64,000 bases of DNA from Yinghuangia sp045039925 (lineage in GTDB: Bacteria > Actinomycetota > Actinomycetes > Streptomycetales > Streptomycetaceae): positions 2,108,001-2,172,000 of the forward strand of contig CP108400.1 of the NCBI GenBank assembly GCA_045039925.1, given 5' to 3'. The notes under the pieces were generated by a model that did no database searches, was not told the origin of the DNA, and saw only the letters and a program-made list of their open reading frames with translations. Both the position numbers and the translations under genes were made by a program. Of the stretch, positions 56,465-64,000 are shown piece after piece (position 1 is the stretch's first letter; each line of letters opens with the position of its first letter).

Positions 56465-57072
56465 CCGGCCTCATCCACGTCATCATCCGGGTCTCCGACG
56501 ACACCGCGTACGCCACATCCCCCCAAGCGCCCGGGATGGTCTTCGTCCGCGACACCGTCGACGAGATCCACGCAGAACTGCAAGAAGTCCTCGCGTTCTA
56601 CTTCGACGCACCCGGGCCGTATCCCGTCGCCGAGCACCGCGAACGCCACTTCGACATCCACGGCCACGGCGAGATCGTCACCCGCGTCGCCCTTGACGCC
56701 CAGCAGGCCCGGCGCACCGACGTCTACCTGCGCATCGGCGCCGCCCTCACCGTCCCCGAGCAGGTCCCCGGGCTCCTCGGCATCCCCACCAACCTCGTCG
56801 GCGAATGCGTGTACGTGTGCGCGGTCGCGTCCGACACCCTCGGCTGGCTGTACGCACAGCTCGACGAACGCGGCGACGCCTTCGCCGCCGCGGTCGCCGT
56901 CGCGGACCCGTTCCTGTTCGCGCTGCCGCTCATGTCCGGAGACCCGCCCGGATCGTCGAAGCGCCCCAGCTACACCCTCGGGCAGCGCGACTACGGGCCG
57001 GACACCACCATCGGCGAGGTCATGAAGGACACCGCCGCAGTCAGCCCCGTCGGGATGCGCATCCCCGCCTGA
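56461..57072 (+). CDS. HicB-like antitoxin with an extra C-terminal domain
   Basis: A 203-residue protein. Residues 1-60 look like the HicB partial-RNase-H fold (IHVIIRVSDDTAYATSPQAP, then FVRDTVDEIHAELQEVLAFY). A normal HicB ends after about 70-130 residues, usually with a DNA-binding domain; here about 140 more residues follow (REHRERHFDIHGHG-like region, LRIGAALTVPEQVP, DFAAAVAVADPFLF-like) with no clear helix-turn-helix. ATGA-type coupling to the toxin supports the antitoxin role. The added part may bind another partner; this is unresolved. Confidence 0.68.
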   Translation: MTGLIHVIIRVSDDTAYATSPQAPGMVFVRDTVDEIHAELQEVLAFYFDAPGPYPVAEHRERHFDIHGHGEIVTRVALDAQQARRTDVYLRIGAALTVPEQVPGLLGIPTNLVGECVYVCAVASDTLGWLYAQLDERGDAFAAAVAVADPFLFALPLMSGDPPGSSKRPSYTLGQRDYGPDTTIGEVMKDTAAVSPVGMRIPA

Positions 57073-57087
57073 CCCCGGACAACACGA

Positions 57088-57119
57088 AACGGCCCGCCCT
57101 CCGAAGAGGGCGGGCCGTT
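57088..57119 (+). terminator. Terminator of the hicAB unit
   Basis: AACGGCCCGCCCTC pairs perfectly with its complement (14 bp) around a CGAA tetraloop, 16 bases after the stop of the HicB-like gene. Confidence 0.88.
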
Positions 57120-57277
57120 CGTACGTGGGCCCCGGGGGCCTTCGCCGCCAAGGCGGTTCGGCGTGCACGTCCTGCCGTTAAAGCGGGCCCATGCGTCCCG
57201 CACTGAAATCCGATCGGACTATCAGCGTAGCGGCTACCCTGGCAGTGGAGTCGGCCATCTGCGGACAGGCCGGAAGT

Positions 57278-57318
57278 GAGGCTCGGGAGTTCCTGCCGGA
57301 AGGCGGGGCCCGAGCCTC
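57278..57318 (-). terminator. Hairpin at the end of the minus-strand phage unit
   Basis: GAGGCTCGGG (57278-57287) pairs with CCCGAGCCTC (57309-57318); the loop holds an inner TTCC-TGCC-GGAA. It lies just beyond the stop (57322) of the HTH gene on the minus strand, so it fits its terminator. Confidence 0.7.
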
Positions 57319-57321
57319 GCG

Positions 57322-58095
57322 TCATGCAGGCAGCTTCGTCAGCCAGCCCGGCATGCTGTCCACGTAGTGCTGGAGCGCGTACTTAAACGCCAACAGGTCG
57401 ATCGCCCGGACGCCGTCCTTGCTGTTTAGCAGAGCCGTCCCGCCCTTGTCGTTGCCGATCTGCGTGAGCGCGTTCTGTCGGCACAGCCTGTAGATCTTGG
57501 GGCGCCTGCGTTCGAACGCCAGCAGATGGCGGCGCAGTCTGTCGTCGCTGAGCTTGTCCGCCGCCGCGTACCAGCCGTCGATTTCCGATCCCAGGCTCTC
57601 TTTCGCGCGCTCGCTTGCGTGCGCGGCGCGAGTGGAAGCGAGCGCAGTGGAATGTTCGTCGCCGCCGTCTTCGTACTCAGTACTTCCGTAGTCGGTACTT
57701 CTTGTAGAGGTACCGGTCGCCGACGTACCGCTGACCGACGTACCGCCAGCCGACGTACCGCGAGCGGTACCTCGGTGCTGCGGCAGGTCGTACACCTCCA
57801 GCACCGTGGAGTAGCGGCCGTTCGCGGACTTCTCCCGGCGGCGGATCATGTAGCCCGCGGACTCCAGTTCGGCGAACGCGGACCGCATGCCGCGCCGCCC
57901 TTCGCCGACGATGTCACCGCGGTTGCGGCGGGCCCGCTCGGACAGGGCGTCGGCGTTCGTCTCCCACTTGTCGGGGCGGGACAGGAGTTCGGCGAGGACG
58001 CCGCGAGCTGCGTAGCTCAAGCGGTCGTCGCGCAGGGTGTCGTTCGGCAGGATCGTGAAGCCCGAGATCGGCTTCGACCTACGTATCCTCAACAC
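57322..58095 (-). CDS. Helix-turn-helix replication/regulatory protein (phage/plasmid type)
   Basis: A 257-residue protein. Residues 1-85 form a winged helix-turn-helix: GFTILPNDTLRDDRLSYAAR, then GVLAELLSRPDKWETNADAL, AFAELESAGYMIRRREKSAN. This N-terminal domain is common in Streptomyces phage and plasmid proteins. Residues about 108-130 carry a GTSxx pentapeptide repeat (GTSAG, GTSVS, GTSAT, GTSTR), encoded by 15-bp DNA repeats. The C-terminal half is helical (RRHLLAFERRRPKIYRLCRQ). It lies beyond the lysis genes, with terminators on both sides. Confidence 0.72.
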   Translation of the reverse strand: MLRIRRSKPISGFTILPNDTLRDDRLSYAARGVLAELLSRPDKWETNADALSERARRNRGDIVGEGRRGMRSAFAELESAGYMIRRREKSANGRYSTVLEVYDLPQHRGTARGTSAGGTSVSGTSATGTSTRSTDYGSTEYEDGGDEHSTALASTRAAHASERAKESLGSEIDGWYAAADKLSDDRLRRHLLAFERRRPKIYRLCRQNALTQIGNDKGGTALLNSKDGVRAIDLLAFKYALQHYVDSMPGWLTKLPA

Positions 58096-58210
58096 GCTGC
58101 GGCCCCCGCGAGACGCGGGCAGGTGCCGCTCGGTACAGTCATGAGAGTGCCTTACTTCGTCGCGGTTGATAGGGCACGTGCGCGGGTTGGCAGCCCGCCG
58201 AATTCACGTA

Positions 58211-58240
58211 CGGCCGGGTGGAGTTGAGACCACCCGGCCG
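58211..58240. terminator. Hairpin between phage transcription units
   Basis: CGGCCGGGTGG pairs perfectly with CCACCCGGCCG over an 8-base loop (AGTTGAGA). It lies in the 263-bp gap between the HTH gene and the last phage late gene, and could end the late transcript or be a leader structure. Confidence 0.65.
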
Positions 58241-58315
58241 CCGCGTTTCCTGCGTCCAATTCTAGTCGCTGAGCACTCCGAAACCTTGCTTCGGCGAGCG
58301 CGCCGGACGCAGCGA

Positions 58316-58349
58316 AGCGGGCCGCCCTCCCGAAGGAGAGCGGCCCGCT
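58316..58349 (-). terminator. Second hairpin at the end of the late operon
   Basis: AGCGGGCCGC pairs with GCGGCCCGCT, with an inner CTCC-CGAA-GGAG stem. It starts nine bases beyond the stop (58359) of the last late gene on the minus strand. Confidence 0.75.
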
Positions 58350-58358
58350 CTGTCGTTC

Positions 58359-58769
58359 TCACCGAAGGTGGTACTGCTCCAACACCGACACATCCCCCGG
58401 GTCCAATACGGGATCCGGAACGCTCAACGCATCCATGTGCCGCCACGTCGTCCGCACGATACGCACGAACGCCGTGATCACCCGCCGGTCCTCCTGCCGT
58501 TCCTCCGCGCACTGCCGCTTCTGATCCTCCAACGACAGCTCCAACCGCTCCACCTTGCCCTCAAGGCGTTCGATCGTCGCGCCCTGCCGCTCCAAATCCC
58601 TGTCCTGCCGCTCCGCCACCACCGAAAACTCATCCAGGCGCTGCTGACGAGGCGTACGCCGACCCGCCCGAGCCACCGCAATCGTCCCCGCGATGCTCCC
58701 CAAACCCACCACGCCACTCGAAATGGCGGTCACCAGCTCAGCGCTCGGCATTCCCGTGCTCGCTTCCAT
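58359..58769 (-). CDS. Small phage protein with one membrane helix and a coiled coil
   Basis: A 136-residue protein. A hydrophobic helix near the start (LVTAISSGVVGLGSIAGTIA) is followed by a heptad-patterned charged helix (RLEGKVERLELSLEDQKRQC). That is the layout of small phage membrane proteins such as spanin- or holin-partner-like factors. It overlaps the preceding gene by 32 bases from ATG 58769; an ATG at 58751 is an alternative. Last gene of the late operon. Confidence 0.6.
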   Translation of the reverse strand: MEASTGMPSAELVTAISSGVVGLGSIAGTIAVARAGRRTPRQQRLDEFSVVAERQDRDLERQGATIERLEGKVERLELSLEDQKRQCAEERQEDRRVITAFVRIVRTTWRHMDALSVPDPVLDPGDVSVLEQYHLR

Positions 58770-59181
58770 CACCGCGCGGCGGCTCCGGCCAACCAGCAAC
58801 AATGCGAATCGCACCGAGCATGGCCCCCCAGATCGCAGCCTGGATCCAACCCCGCGGGTTGTCGCCCAGAGGCCACCACGACACCAGATACGAAAGCCCC
58901 CACCAGACCCCCGGCAGATACAACGCCGGGAACCCAGGCCAATCCGCGGGCGGCGGCAGGAACGCACACACCACCGCCAACCCGCCGCACACCATCCACG
59001 CCCACGCCCACACATCGAACGCCGCCACGTGCAACAGCACCTCAAGGCCCGCCGTGCCCGGAATCGGCTCCACCAACAGCGAATAGCCGTACAGCAGCCA
59101 CACCGTCCCGAACGCCCCGAGGATCGCGCCGCGCCTGCCCACCCGTTTCGTCAACGGCAGCAGGCGCAGCGGACACCTCAC
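58738..59181 (-). CDS. Phage membrane protein
   Basis: A 147-residue hydrophobic protein with four segments (ILGAFGTVWLLYGYSLLV, VWAWAWMVCGGLAVVCAFL, ALYLPGVWWGLSYLVSWW, WIQAAIWGAMLGAIRIVAGW), Trp-rich. The GTG overlaps the holin-like stop by 4 bases. Position right after the holin candidate suggests a second holin or membrane-damage protein; not proven. Confidence 0.68.
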   Translation of the reverse strand: MRCPLRLLPLTKRVGRRGAILGAFGTVWLLYGYSLLVEPIPGTAGLEVLLHVAAFDVWAWAWMVCGGLAVVCAFLPPPADWPGFPALYLPGVWWGLSYLVSWWPLGDNPRGWIQAAIWGAMLGAIRIVAGWPEPPRGDGSEHGNAER

Positions 59182-59417
59182 CGGTCGCCGCCCGGCACCG
59201 CCTGCGCAGGCTCCCGCCGCATCGCCGCCGAGTCCCGGCTGCCCTTGTGCCTGGCCGCGAACGACTTCACCCCGGCGAGCGCCACCGTCAACGGCGCCGC
59301 CCACCACGTCGCCAACGGCGTCACCAGCACGATCGCCGTCGCAACCCCGGCCTCCAGCGCCGTGTAACCGACCCGCTCACCCGCGTCACGCAGCCACTCG
59401 TTGCTCACACCGAACAT
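59178..59417 (-). CDS. Putative holin
   Basis: A 79-residue protein with an amphipathic N-terminus (NEWLRDAGERVGYTALEAGV), one hydrophobic pair (ATAIVLVTPLATWWAAPLTV, ALAGVKSFAARHKG) and a charged C-terminus, the size and layout of small actinophage holins. It starts two bases after the endolysin stop on the same strand, so lysis genes are adjacent. Confidence 0.7.
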   Translation of the reverse strand: MFGVSNEWLRDAGERVGYTALEAGVATAIVLVTPLATWWAAPLTVALAGVKSFAARHKGSRDSAAMRREPAQAVPGGDR

Positions 59418-59418
59418 G

Positions 59419-60324
59419 TCATCCCTCCGGGTGGTGCAGAGTCGCGTCCAGGCGGGCGACCTCGTGGCTGAGGCGCTTCACCGAGACGACGCGGGTCTTG
59501 TCCGGGCGCGCCAACTCCAACGCCTCGGCCTCGCCGGAACCAAGCCGCATGATGTGGTTCACCTGGATCCAGTTCTTGTTGCCGTCCGCCACGTCGATCC
59601 GCACCGTGGCCTCCTCGCCCGGCGGAACGTAGTCCGCCGACACGTTGATGAAGCAGCGGCCCGGGACCGCGGTGAACGTGGTCGCGGACTCGTCGCCGAG
59701 AACCCGCGGAATGGTCTTGCCGATCTGGGCCATGCGCTTCCTCTTCACAGGAGTGGACGGAACTTCGGGCTGAGGCTTGGGGGTTGGAACGGGACCGCCC
59801 GAAGCGGCGCGCACGATCCCCGGGAACACCACCTCGCGGAACTGCCGGATCCGCGCCGGCCCCGGACACGCCGTCCCCGACGTCGACCACGCCCGGTGCA
59901 GCCCGTGGTAGCCGAACCCCGGATCCGACGCCGACCGGCAGACCCGCAGCGGGATCCCGTGCCGCTGGTGCAGCCACACACCCAGGCGGATCAGCGTCGC
60001 GACTTGCGCGTCCGTCCACGGGTCCGAGTGCTGCAAGTTGCTCGCCGTCTCGATCGACACCGCGCCGGTACCGTCCGGCCGCCGGTTCGCCGAAGCGTTC
60101 GCATCCGCGCGAGTCTCGGTGCCGATGAACTGCGCGAGGCCGCCGTCGAAAGCGCCACCGAAGTGGGACTCCAAGTTCGTGCTGTCGCGCCAGTACTCGT
60201 ACATCCGCTGGTTCGTCCACGGAGCCGCGATGCTGTGCACGATGAACTGCGTCGGGTCGATGCCGGCCTGCTGGTTCGACTCCGGCTGGAGCTCCATGCG
60301 CGTCGCGAACGGACACCACGCCAT
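59419..60324 (-). CDS. Phage endolysin, N-acetylmuramoyl-L-alanine amidase (PGRP type)
   Basis: A 301-residue lysin. Residues about 1-175 are an amidase/PGRP domain: IDPTQFIVHSIAAPWTNQRM contains the first zinc His, QRHGIPLRVCRS and YHGLHRAW the second His area, and GTACPGPARIRQF the last ligand region (Cys in SGTACPG). After a Pro-rich linker (PVPTPKPQPEVP) the last ~100 residues form a beta domain (DEKNWIQV-like) that may bind cell wall. AGGAGG precedes ATG 60324. It lies between the tail fibre gene and the holin candidate; a small hairpin with a T-run precedes the gene. Confidence 0.88.
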   Translation of the reverse strand: MAWCPFATRMELQPESNQQAGIDPTQFIVHSIAAPWTNQRMYEYWRDSTNLESHFGGAFDGGLAQFIGTETRADANASANRRPDGTGAVSIETASNLQHSDPWTDAQVATLIRLGVWLHQRHGIPLRVCRSASDPGFGYHGLHRAWSTSGTACPGPARIRQFREVVFPGIVRAASGGPVPTPKPQPEVPSTPVKRKRMAQIGKTIPRVLGDESATTFTAVPGRCFINVSADYVPPGEEATVRIDVADGNKNWIQVNHIMRLGSGEAEALELARPDKTRVVSVKRLSHEVARLDATLHHPEG

Positions 60325-60345
60325 GCGGGCCTCCTGACATGGGAA

Positions 60346-60367
60346 AACCCCGCGCGGAGGCGGGGTT
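60346..60367 (-). terminator. Hairpin with T-run between tail and lysis genes
   Basis: On the minus strand AACCCCGC-CTCCGC-GCGGGGTT is followed by TTCCC, giving a run of four T at the stem end, between the tail protein stop (60397) and the endolysin start (60324). It could reduce read-through into the lysis genes. Confidence 0.6.
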
Positions 60368-60396
60368 GCGGGATTGCGGGTGGGGTCAGGCCGGAG

Positions 60397-61074
60397 CTAC
60401 GACGCGGCCTCGTACGTAATCGACACGGAGATCTGGTCCGCGGCCTGCGGGCCACCGGAAAAGGGCCCGTCGTCCCAGCGTCCCCACGTGTAGCCGACCT
60501 GGTCGCCCGCGAACTTGATCGTGCCGAGGCTTGGGTTCAGCAGCGGCATGCCCTGGTACCAGGCGACGTTCGGGCGCCACGCCAGCGCGCTGCCCGTCGC
60601 GTACTCGCCGATCGTGTCCGACGCCGCAGGAACCGGCAGCGAGAACGACCACATGCCCGCCGACGGCGGCGTACCGAACGTCCCGAACGTCGTCGTGTTG
60701 CCGGCCACCCACAGCATGCGCGCGTGCACGGTTTTGCCGATCTTCGTCCAGCGCCAGTACTTCGTGCCGTTGCCGATGTTGACCGACCCCAGTGACGACG
60801 ACCACGTGGGGTTCGTCGTCTGCCACTCGGACAGCGTCTTCCAGGCGCTGCCGTCGTACGTCTCCAGCCGGCCTACGTCGCGCAGGTACGTCTCCATGCC
60901 CTCGGTCGGCGCAGAGTCCCCGGTCAGGACGGAGCCGCGGTGCGCGGCGCTGTTGAAGACCATGACCGTCCTGGCGATGATCTTCTCCAGGTCGGCGACC
61001 AGCTGCTGCGCGTCCGGCGCATCCGAGTTGATCGCCAGGTTGATGCCCTGGCCGTAGCCGTCACCCTGGGGCAT
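60397..61074 (-). CDS. Phage tail fibre/minor tail protein
   Basis: A 225-residue protein. The N-terminal part (about 1-60) is helical; the rest is beta-rich with Trp, Gly and Ser and blocks TPTEGMETYLRDVGRLETYD-like (SAPTEGMETYLRDVGRLETY), GNGTKYWRWTKIGKTVHARM, typical of the C-terminal domains of actinophage minor tail proteins that contact the host. It is followed by the lysis genes. Receptor unknown. Confidence 0.68.
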   Translation of the reverse strand: MPQGDGYGQGINLAINSDAPDAQQLVADLEKIIARTVMVFNSAAHRGSVLTGDSAPTEGMETYLRDVGRLETYDGSAWKTLSEWQTTNPTWSSSLGSVNIGNGTKYWRWTKIGKTVHARMLWVAGNTTTFGTFGTPPSAGMWSFSLPVPAASDTIGEYATGSALAWRPNVAWYQGMPLLNPSLGTIKFAGDQVGYTWGRWDDGPFSGGPQAADQISVSITYEAAS

Positions 61075-61128
61075 GACACCTCCACCCCTTCGCGGGGTTG
61101 CTCGAAGAGGAAGGAAGAAGGAGAGCCG

Positions 61129-61422
61129 TCAGGCGCGTTCGCCGGTGACGCTGAAGTCGCCGGAGCGATTCCGCTGCCACTGCACGACGTCGTCCACCGC
61201 GGGGGTCGCGTAGCTGGCGAGGCGCCGCATGACGATCGGGGCGCCCGAGTCGGTGTCGACGGCGACCGTGCCCGCGACACTGCCCGGCTCGACCTCCGTC
61301 ACCGTGCCCCAGCCCCAGTCAGCCGACGAGGAGTCCATGAGCTTGCGCACGATCTTCGCGATGGCGTCGCCCAGTCCGGCGGCGAGCATCTTGTACATGG
61401 CGTCGTTCGGGACCGTGGCCAT
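61129..61422 (-). CDS. Small phage tail/baseplate protein
   Basis: A 97-residue protein. The N-terminal helix ALGDAIAKIVRKLMD-like (LGDAIAKIVRKLMDSSS) is followed by a beta region WGTVTEVEPGSVAGTVAVDT then MRRLASYATPAVDDVVQWQR, an OB-fold-like pattern common in baseplate spike proteins. The stop/start overlap by one base with the preceding DUF5047 gene (TGATG) indicates coupling. Confidence 0.62.
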   Translation of the reverse strand: MATVPNDAMYKMLAAGLGDAIAKIVRKLMDSSSADWGWGTVTEVEPGSVAGTVAVDTDSGAPIVMRRLASYATPAVDDVVQWQRNRSGDFSVTGERA

Positions 61423-62543
61423 CAGGGAGCCACCTCCTCGGCGCCGGACCGCGTGGACACGAGGAACTCGCCGGACGCGGACAGCGGCATCGTGATCGCC
61501 TGCACCGTGTGCATCTCCGCCGAGCCGTCGCCGAACACCACCCGCACCGGGTCCCCGCACTCCAACGCCGGGTTGACGAAGGTCTTCAGGCTCAGCGTTC
61601 GGTTCGGTCCGAGGACGGACGGAAGCATCGCCGCCGCGGCCGACTCGCACTGCGTGGAGTCCGCGTACAGCGGCGACTTGACCACCTTCAGGACGTGCCC
61701 GATCGGGCCGCCCCACCGCGTCGGGCTGGCCGGGTCGTCGTCGACGGCCTGCCCCGACACCGGGAGCGTGCCGTCCACGCCGTTGCCGTCGGACATGCAG
61801 CGCACGCCGTTGTAGATCCCCGACAGCGACATCGACAGCTCGCCGCCGATCCGCACCCCGGTGTCGCCGCCTGCGATCTCCCACACCGGAATCGAGTCCG
61901 CCGGAGCCGGCGGGAAGTCCCGGATGACCAAGAGGCCTTCGGCGTCGAAGAAGGCCTCGCAGCCGATCGCGGCGGCGAGTTCGCGGCAGGCCGCCCACCG
62001 GTCGGCGTCGAGGTCCCAGGTCTTGGTGGCGGTCGCCTGGTCGCCGGTGACGCCGGTCGAGTCGATCGTCTGCGTCGGCATGACCTCGGTCACCAACTGC
62101 GTGATCGCGTCGACGTGATTGGTGGCGCCCGCCGTGGAGTACGGAGCCGTGAGCTTGTTGCGCTGAAGGATCGACTCCAGGCCCTTGAGGGCGACGGTGA
62201 CCGGCCCGAAGTCCATGTCGCCGCCGGGCTGGTCGATCACGTACACGCCGACCGGGATCCGCTCGAACGTGCCGTTCTGGTAGCGGATCCCGCGGCGGAT
62301 CCGGATCCGGTTGCCGTACGGAGACAGCGGATCGGACGGGACCTTCGGCAGGTACATGATGTCGGAGACGGTGACCGACGCCGTGTAGCGGACCTCCGAT
62401 CCGGCGTCGACCGTGACCGACCCGCCCTTGATCGGCAGGTTGGACACGACCGACACGTCGTCCGAGTCGGTCACCTCGACCGCGATCGCCAGCGTGTACG
62501 ACTTCTTGATCGCCTCGAAGAACTGCGGCGTACCGGATCGCAT
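61422..62543 (-). CDS. DUF5047 domain phage tail protein
   Basis: A 373-residue phage protein. The N-terminus (RSGTPQFFEAIKKSYTLAIA, then GGSVTVDAGSEVRYTASVTV, PLSPYGNRIRIRRGIRYQNG) matches the DUF5047 pattern of Streptomyces phage tail proteins; the middle has CRELAAAIGCEAFFDAEGLL and GGELSMSLSGIYNGV. Its place between a large tail protein and a small baseplate-like one suggests a tail-tip role. It overlaps both neighbours by one base (TGATG). Confidence 0.82.
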   Translation of the reverse strand: MRSGTPQFFEAIKKSYTLAIAVEVTDSDDVSVVSNLPIKGGSVTVDAGSEVRYTASVTVSDIMYLPKVPSDPLSPYGNRIRIRRGIRYQNGTFERIPVGVYVIDQPGGDMDFGPVTVALKGLESILQRNKLTAPYSTAGATNHVDAITQLVTEVMPTQTIDSTGVTGDQATATKTWDLDADRWAACRELAAAIGCEAFFDAEGLLVIRDFPPAPADSIPVWEIAGGDTGVRIGGELSMSLSGIYNGVRCMSDGNGVDGTLPVSGQAVDDDPASPTRWGGPIGHVLKVVKSPLYADSTQCESAAAAMLPSVLGPNRTLSLKTFVNPALECGDPVRVVFGDGSAEMHTVQAITMPLSASGEFLVSTRSGAEEVAP

Positions 62544-64000
62544 CAGTCCACCCCCTGGAAGACGTGCAGCCATGTCGGGTACTTCGTGGGCAGGTCGCCC
62601 CACGTCGGCGTCTCCGGGTCGTCCAGGACGTCCTGCCACGTGCGGTCCGCAGACCCGGCCATGCCGCCACCCGGACGGTCGACCAGCAGCAGCGGCAGTT
62701 GCCACCGCCGTACCGGCTGCGGCCCGTACCGGCTCACCCGGTCCTCGCCGATGTCGCCGACCGACACGTACGCCTTGTCCAGGCCCCAGCCCGGACGGGC
62801 TCTGATGAGCAGCGCCCCGCCCGCGTCGAGCAGGTAGTCGAGGGCATCCGCCTCGTCGGCCGTCCACGTGACCGCAGCGAGGTCGCCCTCGCGGCCTGCG
62901 CGCACGTCCGAAACGACCTGCGGCAGCTTCGCGCCGACGGCACGTTGTATGCCGCGTTCGATCGACCTCTTCCAGTTCGGTGCCTGGCCGACGGTCAGCA
63001 GGATGTTCAGTGCGGGCTGCCCAGGATTCGTGAGCCACACGTGCCCCGGATCGTCGGGCGGGTCGAGCGTCACCGCATACGTCCGCGTGGTCAGTTCGGA
63101 AGGGTGCTTGGTGTACTCGTACCGCAGGGTCACGCCGAGCGGGGCCTCGTAGTCCTCGAAGACCATCGTCGGCCCGGTGACGTCGTAGCCGACCACGTCG
63201 GACACGAAGCCGCGCACCGGCGAGAGCTGCCCGTCCGGGTCGACCCTGCGCAGGTCGAGCGTCGTCGACCCCGCAAGGTCGTTCAGTGTGATGGTCACCG
63301 AACCCGTGGCCGGGTCCGGCTCCACGACGTACGGCGGAGTGCCGGACGCCAACGACATCTCGTCGAGATAGAACACCTGCGACGAGACCGTGGCCTGCGG
63401 CAGCAGCACCAGCTTGGCCTTGGCCGCGCCAACAGGCGCCTGCCGGCCCAGCGTCTCCATGTGCCAGGCGCCGCCGACCTGCGCGGACTCCTGGTCCGGC
63501 TCGGCGCTCCCCAAGTACACGTCGGAGACGTCGTACCAGTCGATGGCGAGCCACACCCGCGACGCCGGAGACGCGCCCACGGTCCGGAACTGCACGCCCG
63601 CGTTGTAGTAGAGGCCCTCGGTGACGGGGACCGCGGTGGTGAGTTCGATGCGGGCCTGCCCCGCCACGGTGCACGTCGCCTTGAGGCTGTACGCGCCCGC
63701 GTACGCCATCTCCGCCGGGGCGGACCGGGCGATGGCGCAGTTGCCTGCCGCCGTCCAGTCCGCCGCGTCGACCTCGAGGGACTGCGCCGGATACGACAGG
63801 AGGTTCCCGGCGACGAGCGGCGCGAGGCGCACCACCATCACGTCGTAGAACCAGACTTCGGCGGCGCCGACGGCCTGCTGCCGCATCGCCATGACCACGT
63901 GCGTGGCACCCGGCGGCGCGGTCGCGGACAGCGTGTGCCGCTCCCAGATCGACGTCTGCACGGTGGTCGCCGTGTACGCCGACGTCGACAGCAATGTGCC
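62543..64000 (-). CDS. Phage tail protein (partial, 5' end outside window)
   Basis: At least 485 residues, open to the right edge (the frame runs through base 64000). Blocks of beta-rich sequence alternate: an N-terminal jelly-roll-like part (WYDVSDVYLGSAEPDQESAQ), a centre with SVTITLNDLAGSTTLDLRRV then GFVSDVVGYDVTGPTMVFED and a C-terminal region ending WGDLPTKYPTWLHVFQGVD. It resembles large distal tail or minor tail proteins. The gene is the first of the part visible here and is coupled to the DUF5047 gene. Confidence 0.75.
   Translation of the reverse strand, partial: GTLLSTSAYTATTVQTSIWERHTLSATAPPGATHVVMAMRQQAVGAAEVWFYDVMVVRLAPLVAGNLLSYPAQSLEVDAADWTAAGNCAIARSAPAEMAYAGAYSLKATCTVAGQARIELTTAVPVTEGLYYNAGVQFRTVGASPASRVWLAIDWYDVSDVYLGSAEPDQESAQVGGAWHMETLGRQAPVGAAKAKLVLLPQATVSSQVFYLDEMSLASGTPPYVVEPDPATGSVTITLNDLAGSTTLDLRRVDPDGQLSPVRGFVSDVVGYDVTGPTMVFEDYEAPLGVTLRYEYTKHPSELTTRTYAVTLDPPDDPGHVWLTNPGQPALNILLTVGQAPNWKRSIERGIQRAVGAKLPQVVSDVRAGREGDLAAVTWTADEADALDYLLDAGGALLIRARPGWGLDKAYVSVGDIGEDRVSRYGPQPVRRWQLPLLLVDRPGGGMAGSADRTWQDVLDDPETPTWGDLPTKYPTWLHVFQGVD

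Larger units (their letters stand above)
51650..64000. mobile_element. Prophage-like segment (left end approximate, right end beyond the window)
   Basis: From about 51.65 kb to the right edge the gene content changes: XRE regulators, coupled mini-genes, a toxin-antitoxin pair, then a co-oriented minus-strand tail/lysis module with DUF5047, a PGRP amidase endolysin and a holin candidate. The bordering hydrolase gene has lost its 5' end, as expected of integration. No integrase, terminase or capsid gene is in view; they would lie right of 64 kb. The exact left end is inferred. Confidence 0.6.

Overview
High-GC actinomycete DNA, most likely chromosomal Streptomycetales (Streptomyces or a close genus; I cannot fix the genus). 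The evidence is the strong G/C bias at third codon positions, GTG/TTG starts, many 4-base ATGA/GTGA overlaps, a two-domain geosmin synthase, Scr1-type HTH + DUF397 pairs, and leaderless-looking starts. I saw no tRNA, rRNA, integrase, transposase gene or CRISPR array.

Layout. 1-8.8 kb: housekeeping and small regulatory genes (actinobacterial family-A DNA polymerase, DUF1206 membrane protein, SRPBCC protein, divergent TetR/short-chain dehydrogenase pair, and a fused hydroxyisobutyrate-dehydrogenase-like/carboxymuconolactone-decarboxylase-like protein). 9-15.7 kb: a NarL-type two-component system divergent from a three-gene ABC exporter, one permease of which carries a large extracytoplasmic beta-sandwich insert; a 166-bp MITE-like inverted repeat sits in their shared intergenic region. 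15.9-18.1 kb: geosmin synthase. 18.3-28.1 kb: a LysR regulator divergent from a nine-gene kynurenine/3-hydroxyanthranilate meta-cleavage operon that runs from kynureninase to acetyl-CoA and pyruvate. A seven-fold, 10-bp-periodic GACGTC array follows. 28.2-31.2 kb: two secreted proteins. 31.2-38.3 kb: an accessory island with two paralogous ankyrin-repeat proteins flanking an HTH/DUF397 pair and an isoaspartyl-methyltransferase-like enzyme preceded by a tiny proline-rich ORF. 38.3-46.4 kb: an atypical two-component operon with a hydrolase and a membrane protein, then an operon with an OmpA-domain lipoprotein. 46.4-51.6 kb: crotonase, secreted beta-propeller, a 300-bp array of 14-bp LexA-box-like palindromes, and a secreted-hydrolase-like gene that has lost its start. 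51.6-64 kb: a prophage-like segment with XRE regulators, coupled mini-genes, a phosphotransferase, a lipoprotein and a HicAB-like toxin-antitoxin pair, then a minus-strand tail-lysis module (tail proteins, amidase endolysin, holin candidate) that runs off the right edge.

How the genes work together. The kynurenine operon is a self-contained catabolic route whose upstream steps (tryptophan dioxygenase, formamidase, kynurenine 3-monooxygenase) are not in the window. The sensor kinase/regulator pair probably controls the divergent exporter. The prophage tail genes are translationally coupled and end in the lysis genes; the cargo between the lysis genes and the presumed attachment end looks like lysogeny and moron genes. 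The most unusual features are non-coding: the LexA-like array, the GACGTC array, and the inverted repeat whose mismatches are all G-U compatible on one strand.
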